Notes: generated from the letters alone by a model not told the origin. Counted from the stretch's first letter, positions 10,286 through 19,635 are shown. The stretch is DNA of 37,500 nt from Prorocentrum cordatum (GCA_963575745.1 CAUYUJ010014766.1:166601-204100); one strand, 5' to 3'. Numbers and translations are program-made.

Positions 10286-10336
10286 GCTCCAGAGCGTTCC
10301 GGAACGCTCTGAGAGCGCTCCGGAACGCTCTGGAGC
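10286..10336. repeat. 51-bp near-perfect palindrome built of AGAGCGTTCCGGAACGCTCT
   Basis: The whole block reads the same on both strands apart from two mismatched positions and the central base. Inside it, 10292-10311 is a perfect 20-bp palindrome, and a nearly identical palindrome follows it. It could extrude as a cruciform or be a tandem pair of binding sites. No neighbouring gene identifies a role. Confidence 0.85.
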
Positions 10337-10559
10337 GATTTATCCCAATCCTAGCCCTGTTTCACAGGAGGCCCCCCCCAGCGCGGCGGATCGGCGGCCT
10401 GGAGCCCGCGCTCTGGTAGAGCGCGGCCGCGGCCTTCAGCGCCGCGAGCCGGGCGTCGGGCGGCGACGGCGCGGCAGGCGGCCGGCTGGGGGAGCGGCTC
10501 GCGCTGGCGGGGGCGTCGGCCTGGGCCCTCGTCGACGTCGCCGCCCTCGTCGGCGTCCT

Positions 10560-10855
10560 CGTCGCCGCCCTCGCCCGCGCACTCGCCCTCGCACTCGCAC
10601 TCGCACGCGTCCTCGCACGCGGCATCGCTTTCGATCGCCGTCCTCGTCGTCCTCGTCGTCGACGTCGTCGTCCTCCTCCTCCTCTTATTGTTCTTCTTCT
10701 TCTTCTTCTTCTTCTCCTTCTTATTCTTCTTCTTCTTAATAGTATGATTATTCTTATTATTATTATTATTCTTCTTCTTCCTCCTCCTCCTCTTCCTCCC
10801 CCTTTGACCGCCTCCTCCTCCTCCTCCTCCTCCTCTTCCTCCTCCTGCTTCTTCT
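10560..10855. repeat. Pyrimidine triplet tract (TCGCAC, TCC, TTC, TTA)
   Basis: The stretch passes from CGCACTCG hexamers (10573-10620) through GTCGTCCTC to TTC/CTT runs (10690-10737), a short TTATTA run (10753-10775) and finally CTC triplets (10809-10843). All long open frames here are low-complexity readings. Confidence 0.85.
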
Positions 10856-11152
10856 GCCCGTGTGGACTGGAGCAGACTCGCCTGCACAGGGGGGCGCGGC
10901 AGGTGCAGTCGCCCATGGACTGAGTAGGCCCCATGGAGGCCACAACCAGACCAGAAGGATGAGCCCACGTAGCTTGAATCCACGGTGATCCAGCTACCGC
11001 CAGCGCTCTAGCACCGCATCGCGGCGAGAGCGGCGGCTCGTTTTCTCGTGACGTCAGGCAGGCATAATGATAGGCGCATGTCGTCGCGCTGAGTTCCCAG
11101 ACTTAACACAAGATTAACGCATTTTCGGCGAATTGCACATGAGAGCAGAGGG

Positions 11153-11189
11153 AGGAGGAGGAGGAGGAGGAGGAGGAGGAGGAGGAGCA
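11153..11189. repeat. (GGA)n tract
   Basis: GGA triplets run for about 37 bases. The flanks at 10860-11150 and 11190-11570 contain no gene I can support. Confidence 0.9.
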
Positions 11190-11570
11190 GGAGGACGAGG
11201 TGGAGGACTGGATTGGAACTCTGGGAGCCCAATGTGATCCCCCAGCCAATCGAAAGCCTGTCGCCGACTCTGTGCACTCGTCGGTGTGCTGGGTTCTGAG
11301 ACGCACCGTATGCAACTGCCTGGCACTCGAAGTCCCAGCGCAGCGCTCTGCAGAGCAACGCCTGAGGGGACAACGACTACACAGACACCCTTCCTGCTTC
11401 GATAGAATTTGGCACCCTCATCGTCTGACCCGCGCCGCGTGGATCCACGCGCGTGGCTGCGTGCGCGCAGGCGCACACATGCAAGCTCATAGTGACCCGC
11501 CCACCAGGAATGAGCAGGATTCCGCGGACCCCAGCCGCCCTCGCCCCTGGCGGCGAAACCCAGCCCATGT

Positions 11571-11717
11571 GATTGGTGTATACCATTTTCGGTGCATGCC
11601 GACACTCATTGCTTACTGCGTGGGGTGTATACACCAATCTGGCGTGATTGGTGTATACGCTTTTCGGTGTATACGCATACAGTAGTCGTTTTCTGATGGG
11701 GCTTGGGGTATACACCG
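11571..11717. repeat. Cluster of GGTGTATAC sites with a 13-bp perfect hairpin
   Basis: GATTGGTGTATAC occurs at 11571-11583 and 11646-11658, and its reverse complement at 11627-11639. The last two form a perfect 13-bp stem with a 6-nt loop (TGGCGT). GGTGTATACACC at 11624-11635 is a perfect palindrome. Further copies are at 11666-11674 and, inverted, at about 11706-11715. The two GATTGGTGTATAC copies are each followed by a CATTTTCGGTG or CTTTTCGGTG block, so the cluster is partly a 75-bp direct repeat. It resembles a set of operator-like sites or the core of a small foldback element; no regulator or gene identifies it. Confidence 0.8.
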
Positions 11718-11948
11718 ACGGTGCACCCAGAGTGCCCCGGCATCGTCGGCGGGGGCAGGGCAGGCCAGGGCCCGCGGAATCGGCTGGCCATCCCCCGAAG
11801 AGGGCCTGCGCCGTCGCCAACGGGACATCGCCACTGCTGATGCTGTCTAGCTTGCCACGGACACCATCCTGCGACACCCAGCTTTCAGGGCCCCAGGCAG
11901 CCAGAAAAGGTATTCACGTATATCTGTTGTGCGCCGAACGTCGGCCGA

Positions 11949-11988
11949 CGAGGAGGAGGAGGAGGAGGAGGAGGAGGAGGAGGAGGAG
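11949..11988. repeat. (GGA)n tract
   Basis: About 13 GGA triplets. Around it (11720-12370) there is GC-rich mixed sequence with no recognised gene. Confidence 0.9.
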
Positions 11989-12405
11989 AAACACCAGGGG
12001 GAGACGATAGACGCAGGCAGGGAGTGAGGGAGGAGGAGACGACCATCATACCCCAAGGCAGGCAGAGCCGACCTGGGGGTCCAGTTCGAAGATGGGCTTT
12101 CGGGCCTACCTGCTAGCCAGGAGCAGCAGCCGCCCTCCCGCAGCCGCGCGGCCGCACCCGTCGACCGTCGGGCTGCTGAAAGAAGGAGCGCTTACCTAGC
12201 ACCTCTTTGGCACCAGAAGAGCCTGGGTGCACGAGGAGGGCGAGGGGAGCGACCACGGAATGACCTAAGGGACCGCGAGCCCCTCCCGAAGCCGAAGCGG
12301 CCCTCATTTCAGCGTCTTGGCTGTAGCCCCAATATCGCCTGCCGCATGCCGATGCGCATGCGGGCGGAATGAAGGGGTCGACGGCGCGCCCGCTCGACCC
12401 CTCAG

Positions 12406-12444
12406 TCGGCTACACGCAAGAGTGACCCTGGGTAAGAGTGACCT
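12406..12444 (+). mobile_element. Solo end of the TIR element seen at 5438-5620
   Basis: These 39 bases match 5438-5476 at 37 positions, including both GAGTGACC motifs and CTGGGTAAG between them. No matching right end was found in the following kilobase, so this is a truncated copy or one end of a longer relative. A GGGGTCGA/TCGACCCC inverted pair (12374-12381 with 12394-12401) lies just outside it. Confidence 0.8.
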
Positions 12445-12822
12445 GTGGACCGACGACGGCAAGGCCAGAAAAACCGTACACCCTGCGATGTGCTTAAGGA
12501 ATCATGGGTTAAGAAATTCATAGTGTCAGAATCTGAACAAAAAACCCAGAACTCCGATCATAATCATCGGATCTACACTGAAACGTTAAGAATCATCGAG
12601 ACCCTGGCTGAAAACTTAAGTTTTCTTAAGCATCGGTAGTGTGTAAGTTGCTCAGCGCCGGAATGTCACGAGCGGGCGGCGGAGACGGGCACGTCCTGTG
12701 CGCACCGCGCGCAGTCGTGTCTTGGGCGCCTGCTGTGGAAAGAGACCCGAGCCTCCGCCACCGTGCCGCGAGGCGCGCACTGGCGTGTTCTCGGGTCCCT
12801 TGTGCCGGTTTCACCCTCCCAC

Positions 12823-13580
12823 TCCTCCTCCTCCTCCTCCTCCTCCTCCTCCTCCTCCTCCTCCTCCTCCTCCTCCCTCCTCCTCCTCCTCCCTCTCCTC
12901 CTCCTCCCTCCTCCAGCTCCTCCTCCTCCTCCTCCTCCTCCTCCCCCTCCTCCCTCCTCCTCCTCCCCTCCTCCTCCTCTCCATCCTCCTCCTCCTCCAG
13001 CTCCCCCTCCAGCTCCCCCTCCTCCCCCTCCTCCCCTTCCTCCTCCTCCCCTCCTCCTCCTCCTCCTCCTCCTCCTCCTCCTCCTCCTCCTCCTCCTCCT
13101 CCTCCTCCTCCTCCTCCTCCTCCTCCTCCTCCTCCTCCTCCTCCTCCCCTCCTCCTCCTCCTCCTCCTCCTCCTCTCCTCCTCCTCCTCCTCCTCCTCCT
13201 CCTCTCCTCCTCCTCCTCCTCCTCCTCCTCCCTCCTCTCCTCCTCTCCTCCTCCTCCTCCTCCTCTCCTCCCTCCTCTCCTCCTCCTCCTCCTCCTCCTC
13301 CTCCTCCTCCTCCTCCTCCTCCTCCTCCCTCCTCCTCCTCCCCCTCCTCCCCTCTCCTCCCCCTCCTCCTCCTCCTCCTCCTCCCTCCTCCTCCTCCTCC
13401 TCCTCCTCCTCCTCCTCCTCCTCCGCCTCCTCCTCCTCCTCCCCTCCTCCCTCCTCCCCTCCTCCCCCTCCTCCCCCTCCTCCTCCTCCTCCTCCTCCTC
13501 CTCCTCCTCCTCCTCCTCCTCCTCCTCCTCTCCTCCTCCTCCTCCTACTCCTACTCCTCCTCCCCTCCCCTCTCCTCCTC
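12823..13580. repeat. ~750-bp (CTC)n homopyrimidine tract
   Basis: This is the longest simple-repeat block of the window: CTC triplets with sporadic extra C or T that shift the phase, broken only by an occasional A or G. The 300-codon poly-Pro, poly-Ser and poly-Leu frames on the + strand, and poly-Glu, poly-Arg and poly-Gly on the other strand, arise from the repeat. Its length in the assembly may not be exact. Confidence 0.95.
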
Positions 13581-13725
13581 GCGTTTTCGCCACGGGGCTC
13601 GCCTGCGCTTGCAAATACATGTGATCTGGTCCTCGGTAGTCCTCAGCTCTGAGTGAAGAACGAAGGGGCCCGGCCCTCAGGTTCGTAGATTTCCGGGGGC
13701 TCCTCGCGGCCCTCCCGCGGTTCTC

Positions 13726-13871
13726 CATCTCTTGTCGCACGGCCTGTCCGGGCCCTGGAAGGCCCAGTGACGGGCCAAGAGGGCCCCGAGAGGCCTTTCA
13801 TCTCTTGTCGCACGGCCTGTCCGGGCCCTGGAAGGCCCAGTGACGGGCCAAGAGGGCCCCGAGAGGCCTTT
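13726..13871. repeat. Exact 73-bp tandem duplication
   Basis: Bases 13726-13798 are repeated at 13799-13871 without an obvious difference (start CATCTCTTGTCGCACGG). The absence of divergence suggests a recent duplication at the edge of the CAAGA-rich array. Confidence 0.95.
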
Positions 13872-14500
13872 CATCGGGTACAAGAGGGCTCCGAGTTGCC
13901 GAACGGTCGGTCCAAGACGCCCCAAATTTACGACCCCCAGACCGCCCTACAAGCCTCCAAGACGCTCCAAGTTGCCTCCAAGAGGCCTCTGAGACCACCC
14001 CCAAGAGAGTCACGAGAGGCAGATAGGATTGTCGTGTTCTCGCCCTTTCGGTCCTCCGACGCTCCAAGACGTCCCAAAGATCGCTCCAAGGCGATCCAAG
14101 AGTCCCCATACGGGCCCCAAGACTGCCCAAGAGGGCCCAAAGACGGTTCCAAGAATTGCCCAGTAGGGGAAACACGGACTAAATGGTTACTCCATGCGCC
14201 TCAAAAGAGCCCCCGAGACCACCAGCAGGCCCCCAAGAGGCCCCAAGATGTCGACAAGAGGCCCAAAAGATACCCCAGAACGGCCCGCAAGCGGCCTGAA
14301 ACTGCGTCCAAGAAGCTCCCGAACGGCCTCCCCACATACCCCAACAGAGGCAGCCGTGAGGACGCTGACCAACACGCAACAATCCCAGGCACGGTGGTGA
14401 TACCGCCATTCCGCGCACCACTCTCATGGGCGTCACCCCGACATACTAATACTATGTGTGCGTCGCCACCCCCCCCCAGGGGCGACGCGCGCGCAAAGAA
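13872..14500. repeat. CAAGA-rich degenerate short-unit array, outer part
   Basis: Variants of CCCCAAGACGGCCCAAGAGG recur every 15-18 bases, with single-copy words such as GACGCTCCAAGACG (14058) that reappear inverted near 16300. The 265-codon + frame across it is rich in Pro, Lys and Arg and reflects the repeat. It ends in the spacer GACATACTAATACTATGTGTG. Confidence 0.75.
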
Positions 14501-15290
14501 ACCTTTTATATTCCTATTCTTATATTTTCATTCCCTGGACCCCCCCCCCGGACCCCCCCCCTAAACCGGATCCTCCTCCAAGGGAGGCTCCGGACGCCCT
14601 TTCGGACGTCTCGGCGGCCCCCTGGACGCCCTTGGAAAAGGTTCGGTGGCCCTTCCGGGCCTCCCAGGGCGCCTCGCTGGGCATTGCGAGCCGACTGAAG
14701 GCGATGAGAGGGGTCGTCGGAGAGGCGCAAGAGAGACCCAAGAAAGCACAAGAGCGCTCCAAGAGGAACCTCGATGGTCTGAGGACGGCCCAAGAGGCCC
14801 CCAAGACACCCCAAGAGGCCGTTAAGAGAGCCCCGAGGAAGCCAAAATCGTCACATTCCCTCAGGAAATACATTTGTTGTGCATATCCGCTTCTTGGGTA
14901 TTCGCAGCGTCCAAGACGGCCCAATGGGCCCCCGATCTCGCCCCAAGACGGCCCGGGAGGCCCCCTAGAGGGTTCGATGGCGGCCCAAGGGGGCCCCAAG
15001 ATTGCCCCAGAGAGCCCCGAGACTGCCCACAAGAAGCCCAAGATGCCCCCAGAAGGCTCCCAAGAGAGACCCACGAAAACCATGGGATACCTCCAAGAAC
15101 GCCACTAGAGGCCCGCAAAAGGGCCCTCGATGGCTTCAGAAGACCTCTGGAAGGCCCCAGCTCCCCAAGGCGGCCCAAGAAGCCCCCAGGACGGCCCAAG
15201 AGTGCCCCAGGACGGCACAAAAGGGTACCAAAAACGACCAGACGGCGTTCTCCTACGAAATACATCAAGCTGACCCGACGATCTTGGTTC
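14500..15290 (+). repeat. Left arm of a large imperfect inverted repeat (CAAGA-rich family)
   Basis: The order is an AT-rich block (CTTATATTTTCATTCC), a C run ending CCCCTAAACCGGA, a GC-rich stretch with TCCGGACG and GGCGGCCCCCTGG, then CAAGAGCGCTCCAAGAGG and a long CCAAGACGGCCC array. The same blocks occur in the same order, in reverse complement, at 15950-16690. Identity is far from perfect, so the two arms are old duplicates. No function is known to me. Confidence 0.7.
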
Positions 15291-15301
15291 CACGCTTGAT
15301 T

Positions 15302-15433
15302 CAGTAGCTCCCCGATCGAGAGAGACAGGCAATGGATCTAGATTCGAAATTCGACGATCGAAGATTTCCTGAGTGCCTGGAGCCCTCCAGGCATTCGGGA
15401 AGCGATCAAAAATCGATGTGTTCGGAGCTACTG
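15302..15433. mobile_element. 132-bp foldback sequence with 10-bp terminal inverted repeats
   Basis: CAGTAGCTCC (15302-15311) is exactly inverted at 15424-15433. In the middle, TGCCTGGA and TCCAGGCA (15374-15381 and 15386-15393) extend to a 16-bp stem with two mismatches. There is no clear target duplication and no coding capacity. It could be a miniature transposon or a chance secondary structure; the paired ends favour the first. Confidence 0.5.
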
Positions 15434-15665
15434 TGACTTCTTCGGCGTGTCATGGGAACGCTCCTTACTTCCTCAAAGGACCTTCGCGCGCGAAAGAATC
15501 AGCATGAGTTCCCCACTCCTGCGCACAAGCGTGCCAGCGCATCGTTCGAAAGCGGTGTCAGCAGGCACCCGGGATATCGGAAAAATGGGCGGGTCGCCCG
15601 TCCAGGCCACGAGGTCATCCCTGCTGAAGAAAGCGATGATTTATTGCTTTGCCAGGGAAGCGTCC

Positions 15666-15761
15666 GGAACAAGGCGCATGGCGCGAAGCGCCAATGCAGT
15701 CTTGTATATATATATATATATACAAGACTGCATTGGCGCTTCGCGCCATGCACCTTGGTCC
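15666..15761. repeat. 96-bp near-perfect palindrome centred on (TA)9
   Basis: Bases 15676-15751 are a perfect 76-bp palindrome centred between 15713 and 15714. With two mismatches it extends to 15666-15761. The centre is (TA)9 at 15705-15722. Each arm also contains TGGCGCTTCGCGCCA, itself a small hairpin. It lies between the two inverted CAAGA-family arms. It could form a long cruciform, or be a foldback element. Confidence 0.95.
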
Positions 15762-15949
15762 TTGAAGTTGGGTATGCAGACGGAAATGGCAGGAAGGTCA
15801 AGCCGACAATTTAGCGATAACTCTTTGCTGCCTTTTCTGGCATCGCCGTTGTAATAATGTTGTTCGTTGTCATTCCTCCATGCTTATTTTTCCTCATTCT
15901 CGCCATACCCTGGGCATTCTCCCCATCCTCCTCAGCTCTTTTTGCGGTG

Positions 15950-16690
15950 GCTCTTCCTTGGAGAGCCTCTGGGGGCCTCACCAAAGTTCTCAGGCTTTCT
16001 TAAAGCCTTCTGGAGGCCTCCTGGGTATGTTCTGGGGGCCTCTGGGGTTTCCTAAGGCCAACATCGGCCAACCTGCCTCTAACCGCGGTCTCCCTGAACG
16101 CCCCAGTCACGATTTGGAATGTTTCGGAGGGTGTCTTGGGGCCATCTTGGGCCGCCATGGTGTTCTCTTAGGGCCGTTTTGGACCCCTGTTGTGCCGTTT
16201 TGGGGCTCACTTGGACTGCCCAGAAGCCCTTTCGGATGCATGTGGGGCGATTTTGGAGCCTCCCAGGCGGCTTCGCACGCCGAGGAGACCGCCGTTTTGG
16301 AGCGTCGGGAAGCCGAAAAGGGAAGAACCCCAAATGCACCAAAAACCTACATAGAATCCATGATTTTTCCCTCTTGGGGCCTTCTTGGGGGTGCTCTTGG
16401 AGGCCTCTCGGTACGTTTTGGAGCGATCTTTCGGGGTATGACGGCTTCTTGGAGCGCTCTTGTACTGTCTTGGGGGTCTCTGGGACGTCTCTGGTGACCC
16501 CCCTGATCACCCTGGGTGTGCTGCGAAGGCTTGGCAAAACGCCCTGCGAGGCCCAGGGGGCCGCTTCGAGGCCCGTCCGGAGGGTCCCAAAGCTGCAGAT
16601 CCCGGGGGTCCGGTTTTAGGGTGGGGGGGGTGATGGGTTTTCCCCCCGCCCGGGCTTATAAAAATATAGTAAGAGGAACATATATACATA
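15950..16690 (-). repeat. Right arm of the large imperfect inverted repeat
   Basis: Read on the minus strand this gives the AT block (CTATATTTTTATAAGC), CCACCCTAAAACCGGACCC, CTCCGGACGGGCC, GCGGCCCCCTGGG, then TACAAGAGCGCTCCAAGAAG and AAAGATCGCTCCAAAACG, followed by the CCAAGA array. These correspond in order to 14500-15290. The + strand therefore shows TTGGGGCCTTCTTGGG-type units. The 205-codon + frame is a repeat reading. Confidence 0.7.
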
Positions 16691-16733
16691 TATACATATG
16701 TATATGTGTATATATATACACATATATATACAC

Positions 16734-16773
<40 letters not shown>

Positions 16774-16776
16774 ATG
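16680..16776. repeat. TATACA/TA microsatellite
   Basis: About 95 bases of TATACATA, TATGTG and finally (TA)n are a sharp AT-rich island in GC-rich surroundings. Nothing coding is seen between it and 17120. Confidence 0.95.
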
Positions 16777-17120
16777 TCGTGGCGGGCTCTTCACACCGCT
16801 CGGAAAATCCATTCACCACAAGATGGGCATGCCATATGCTCTTGTCGGACGTGCGCCTCCAAGGAGAACGCGTAGCACTACGTATGTCTTTGCACGCCCC
16901 ATCTCACGCCGTACCCCGACCAGTCGGCGGCGGACAAACCTCCCTTTCGCAAACCTCCCCGTAGTGAAAACGGCCCGGGACCGACACCGACGGATCTGGG
17001 CCCGCAGACATGACGGCCGCGCCGCCATCTCGCGAAGCGAAAACGGCCAATCGCTCGATCGACGCGTCAGGGGGGGAGGCCCGCCCCCCCCCGACCGAAC
17101 CGCCACCGCGTGCGCCGAAA

Positions 17121-17295
17121 TGAAGGGGCCCCAGGACACACACACACACACAACTAAATACACGCAAATAAAAAAGATTCCCCATAGTTTCCCGTATGTT
17201 CTGGGTTTCTGTCCTCCCCCCACTCCTTCCCATATTTTCCCGTATTCCCTGTGGAATCGAGGATGAATTGTGTCTGTGTGTTTTTTCCTCTCCTG
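17121..17295. repeat. Dispersed CA-headed repeat, copy 1
   Basis: From TGAAGGGGCCCCAGGACACA through the block ATATGTTCTGGGTTT-like text, a C run, CCCATATTTTCCCGTATT, GGAATCGA.GATGAATTGTG and TCTGTGTGT, this stretch matches 36407-36570 almost throughout. The boundaries coincide, so it is a dispersed repeat of about 170 bp. Several frames stay open in both copies and give no preference for one protein. Confidence 0.85.
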
Positions 17296-17439
17296 GCGAA
17301 AGGGCCACCTGTCCTCCAGGGGGGGGGGGGCCGGGGCCGCACGCCGCAACGAGGGCCTGCCAGGCGGGGCGGTGGCCTCCGGAGCCCCATAGCCCGATCC
17401 CTCCATCGACGAGGTCGGGGTGGGAGGCCCGTCCACCGT

Positions 17440-17526
17440 CCACACCCTCCTCCTCCTCCGCCTCCCTCCTCCTCCTCCTCCTCCTCCTCCTCCTCCTCCT
17501 CCTCCTGCTCCTCCTCCTCCTCCTCC
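17440..17526. repeat. (CTC)n tract
   Basis: CTC triplets with a few CCG and CTG interruptions. The long frames crossing it are low-complexity. Confidence 0.9.
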
Positions 17527-17706
17527 GGATCCCCCTCGCAGGCCGTGCCCCGACCAGAGGACCTCGAGGGGCGCACGCCCCGGGGCGCGGCGACGAGGGG
17601 CGCCGAGCAGGGGCCACGGGAGCCCCGGGGGCCGAGAGCGAGCGCGAGCCCCTGCGCCGAGAGCCCGGCGCCCCGCGGAGGTGCGGGGCCCAGGAGCACA
17701 CAGAGG

Positions 17707-17707
<1 letters not shown>

Positions 17708-17766
<59 letters not shown>

Positions 17767-17776
17767 CACACACACA
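17708..17776. repeat. (CA)n microsatellite, about 34 units
   Basis: A CA run of 69 bases, interrupted once by a G at 17760. It stands where dispersed-repeat copies 1 and 3 have their short CACACA head, so it may be the expanded head of the diverged copy that follows. Confidence 0.95.
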
Positions 17777-17990
17777 GGTCCCAGGATCCCCCCCCTTCTG
17801 CTATATGTTCTGGGTCTTCGTCTTCCCCCCCCCCCCACTTCCCAGGTCCCAGGATCCCCCACCTTCTGCTACATGCTCTGGGTCTTCGTCTCCCCCCCCC
17901 CCCCTCCCCCTTCCCACGTGTCCCCTATACGCTCCTGGGGGTCGACGACGAAGTGTGCCTGGCCTCTCTGTGTGCGTGCTTCCCCTCCCG
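17777..17990. repeat. Diverged, internally duplicated copy of the CA-headed repeat
   Basis: TATATGTTCTGGGTCTTCGT followed by a long C run occurs at 17800-17840, and again as ACATGCTCTGGGTCTTCGT at 17868-17890. The end GGGTCGACGACGAAGTGTG with CTCTGTGTGCGTG parallels the end of copies 1 and 3. It is recognisable but much diverged. Confidence 0.65.
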
Positions 17991-19283
17991 ACCCGCAGCG
18001 ACGTGGGGTTGCTCCGGATCCTCGTGCCAGCTGTGGCGGTATCGGTATCCCCTCCTCCTCCTCCCCTGGATCTCCACTCGGTCGTGGCTTCGAATCCAGC
18101 AGCGCTGACTACCCTGCAAAGCACAATCACGCAGCTCGACGACCGAGGCGAGGGCGAACTGAGAGACACCCGAGCGGAAGGACCGACCGAGGGGTCCTCC
18201 TCTGCATCTGGCACGCGGCTCACTTCGGGGCGGACGAACGGGGGGGCGCAAAGGAGGGGGTTGCGCATCAATCATCACCTCACGCAATCCGCTGGTGTCT
18301 CCCGGCGCCTCCCGGCGCAGCGGGCGCCAGTGCATCGAGGAAAGCGCCAGACGGCGGGGCGGGAAGCAACAGATGTCTGAACCCTCTTTTATTTGGCCGC
18401 AACACCACGCCACAGGTGAACAGTGCAACGCTAGCTCCGTGGCCGAACCAGCGAAATAATAAATTCAGGTTACAGCAGGTATATGAATTCATCCAGGTCA
18501 ACTGTAACCTGATCTTTCTCAGGCAGACCCCTCCTGAGCCGACGAAGATTTTTCAAGCGAGTCTCCCCTCCTGCGTCGGACCCGGGTGATCCTCGTCGTG
18601 TGGTTTTCGGGTCCGCGCTCTCGGCGAGGCGCGGCCGCTGGAACGCACCCCCGAGGCCGACCACCCACCGAGGAACGACGAGCACCGCCGAGAGCAGCTG
18701 GCTTGCGCAGGCTGCCTACGCGCCAGGTGTCAGCGATAGCCAGTCATTCATTATCGAATCGGGGAACACAGTCGACCCGTATCACAAGGATGCACGATGA
18801 GGATGCAAGGGCCTTGGAGGGCCGTTTCGAAGCCTTCTAGCGGAGCGCGGCCAACGAACGTGGCCAGAAGGGACCGAGGAGGCGAGGATGCAAGGGTACC
18901 CTTGGGAAGGTTGCCCATCCTTACGATGCGGGTTAACTGTATGATCGGATCGGAGTGTGCGTCGGATCGGGCTGCATCGGCACGGAATCGACATCGAATC
19001 GAATCGGCTGCGCCAGAATGCATCACAACGCCATGCACGCCTCGGGCTGCATCCGACCGTCGGAGCATCGGAGCCGAATCGGATCGAGATGGCCGAAAAC
19101 CGAAGTCGCATCTGGGGAAGTCAAAACGTACTGACACCCCTAGGCGAATCTAGCGGTGGCGACGAGGTCCTCCCCGGAGGCCCCACAAGGGAAAAACGAG
19201 GCATGGGTAGCAGCATGGATACCCTTTTCTAGTAGTAAAGAAAGAATTTGACAAAAACTGCACAAACATACACAATCGGCGCT
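17991..19283. other. No gene recognised; ATCGGA-like repeats at 18940-19095
   Basis: Mixed sequence. The part 18940-19095 is dominated by ATCGG, TCGGA and GCATCGG words, a worn short tandem repeat. Open frames of up to about 130 codons overlap on both strands and show no motif. Confidence 0.45.
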
Positions 19284-19405
19284 CCGCGCGGATTTCTTGG
19301 ATATGTGCTGGACCCCCCTCCCCGGCGCGCGGAGCGCGCCAGGGGCGGCGCCGGAGGCGCTGCCAGGGGGGGGGGGGGCAGCGCGGATCCAAGAAATCCG
19401 CGCGG
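19284..19405. mobile_element. 122-bp foldback with cloverleaf-like internal stems
   Basis: CCGCGCGGATTTCTTGGAT (19284-19302) is exactly inverted at 19387-19405, a 19-bp terminal stem. Inside, a C-rich and a G-rich run (19309-19323 against 19365-19381) can extend the stem. Between them are two hairpins: GGCGCGC/GCGCGCC (19324-19340) and GGCGGCGCC/GGCGCTGCC (19344-19364), both with GGA loops. The layout is a cloverleaf, but it is not a tRNA, as no T-loop or anticodon arm sequence is present. A small foldback transposon or a structured RNA are the two readings. Confidence 0.7.
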
Positions 19406-19635
19406 GCGTTTATCTTGTTCGATTTTCCTCCCAGTCAGCGCCCCTCTAACGGGGACTCCACCGACGGGAACTATGGCCAGTGGCCCTGCGAACCTGGCCA
19501 TCCCCGATGTGGGCCACGCTGCCATGATAGAGAGAGGCCCAAAAGTGCCAACTTTTGGCAAATCTCAACAGTACCCATTAAGGAGTACCCAATATGGTGC
19601 CGCTGACTGAGAACCGGATCGATCGGACCGGAATG

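Noticed and set aside
12639-13740. Frames of about 300 codons of poly-Pro, poly-Ser, poly-Leu or poly-Glu
   Set aside because: They are readings of the (CTC)n tract in several frames and both strands; no non-repetitive domain is attached.
13767-15299. Pro/Lys/Arg-rich frames over the CAAGA-rich arrays
   Set aside because: The text follows the short repeat unit, several frames are open, and no domain is present.
14500-16690. LTR retrotransposon
   Set aside because: The two related segments are inverted, not direct, and no gag or pol frame lies between them.
18084-18110. tRNA T-arm-like GGCTTCGAATCC
   Set aside because: No acceptor, D or anticodon arm at the right distances; a chance B-box-like word.
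17196-18589. Frames of 390 codons on the + strand
   Set aside because: They are made of CTC and CA microsatellites and the dispersed repeat.
19284-19405. tRNA or tRNA-like gene because of the cloverleaf layout
   Set aside because: The stems are far too long, the loops are three bases, and no conserved tRNA bases are present.
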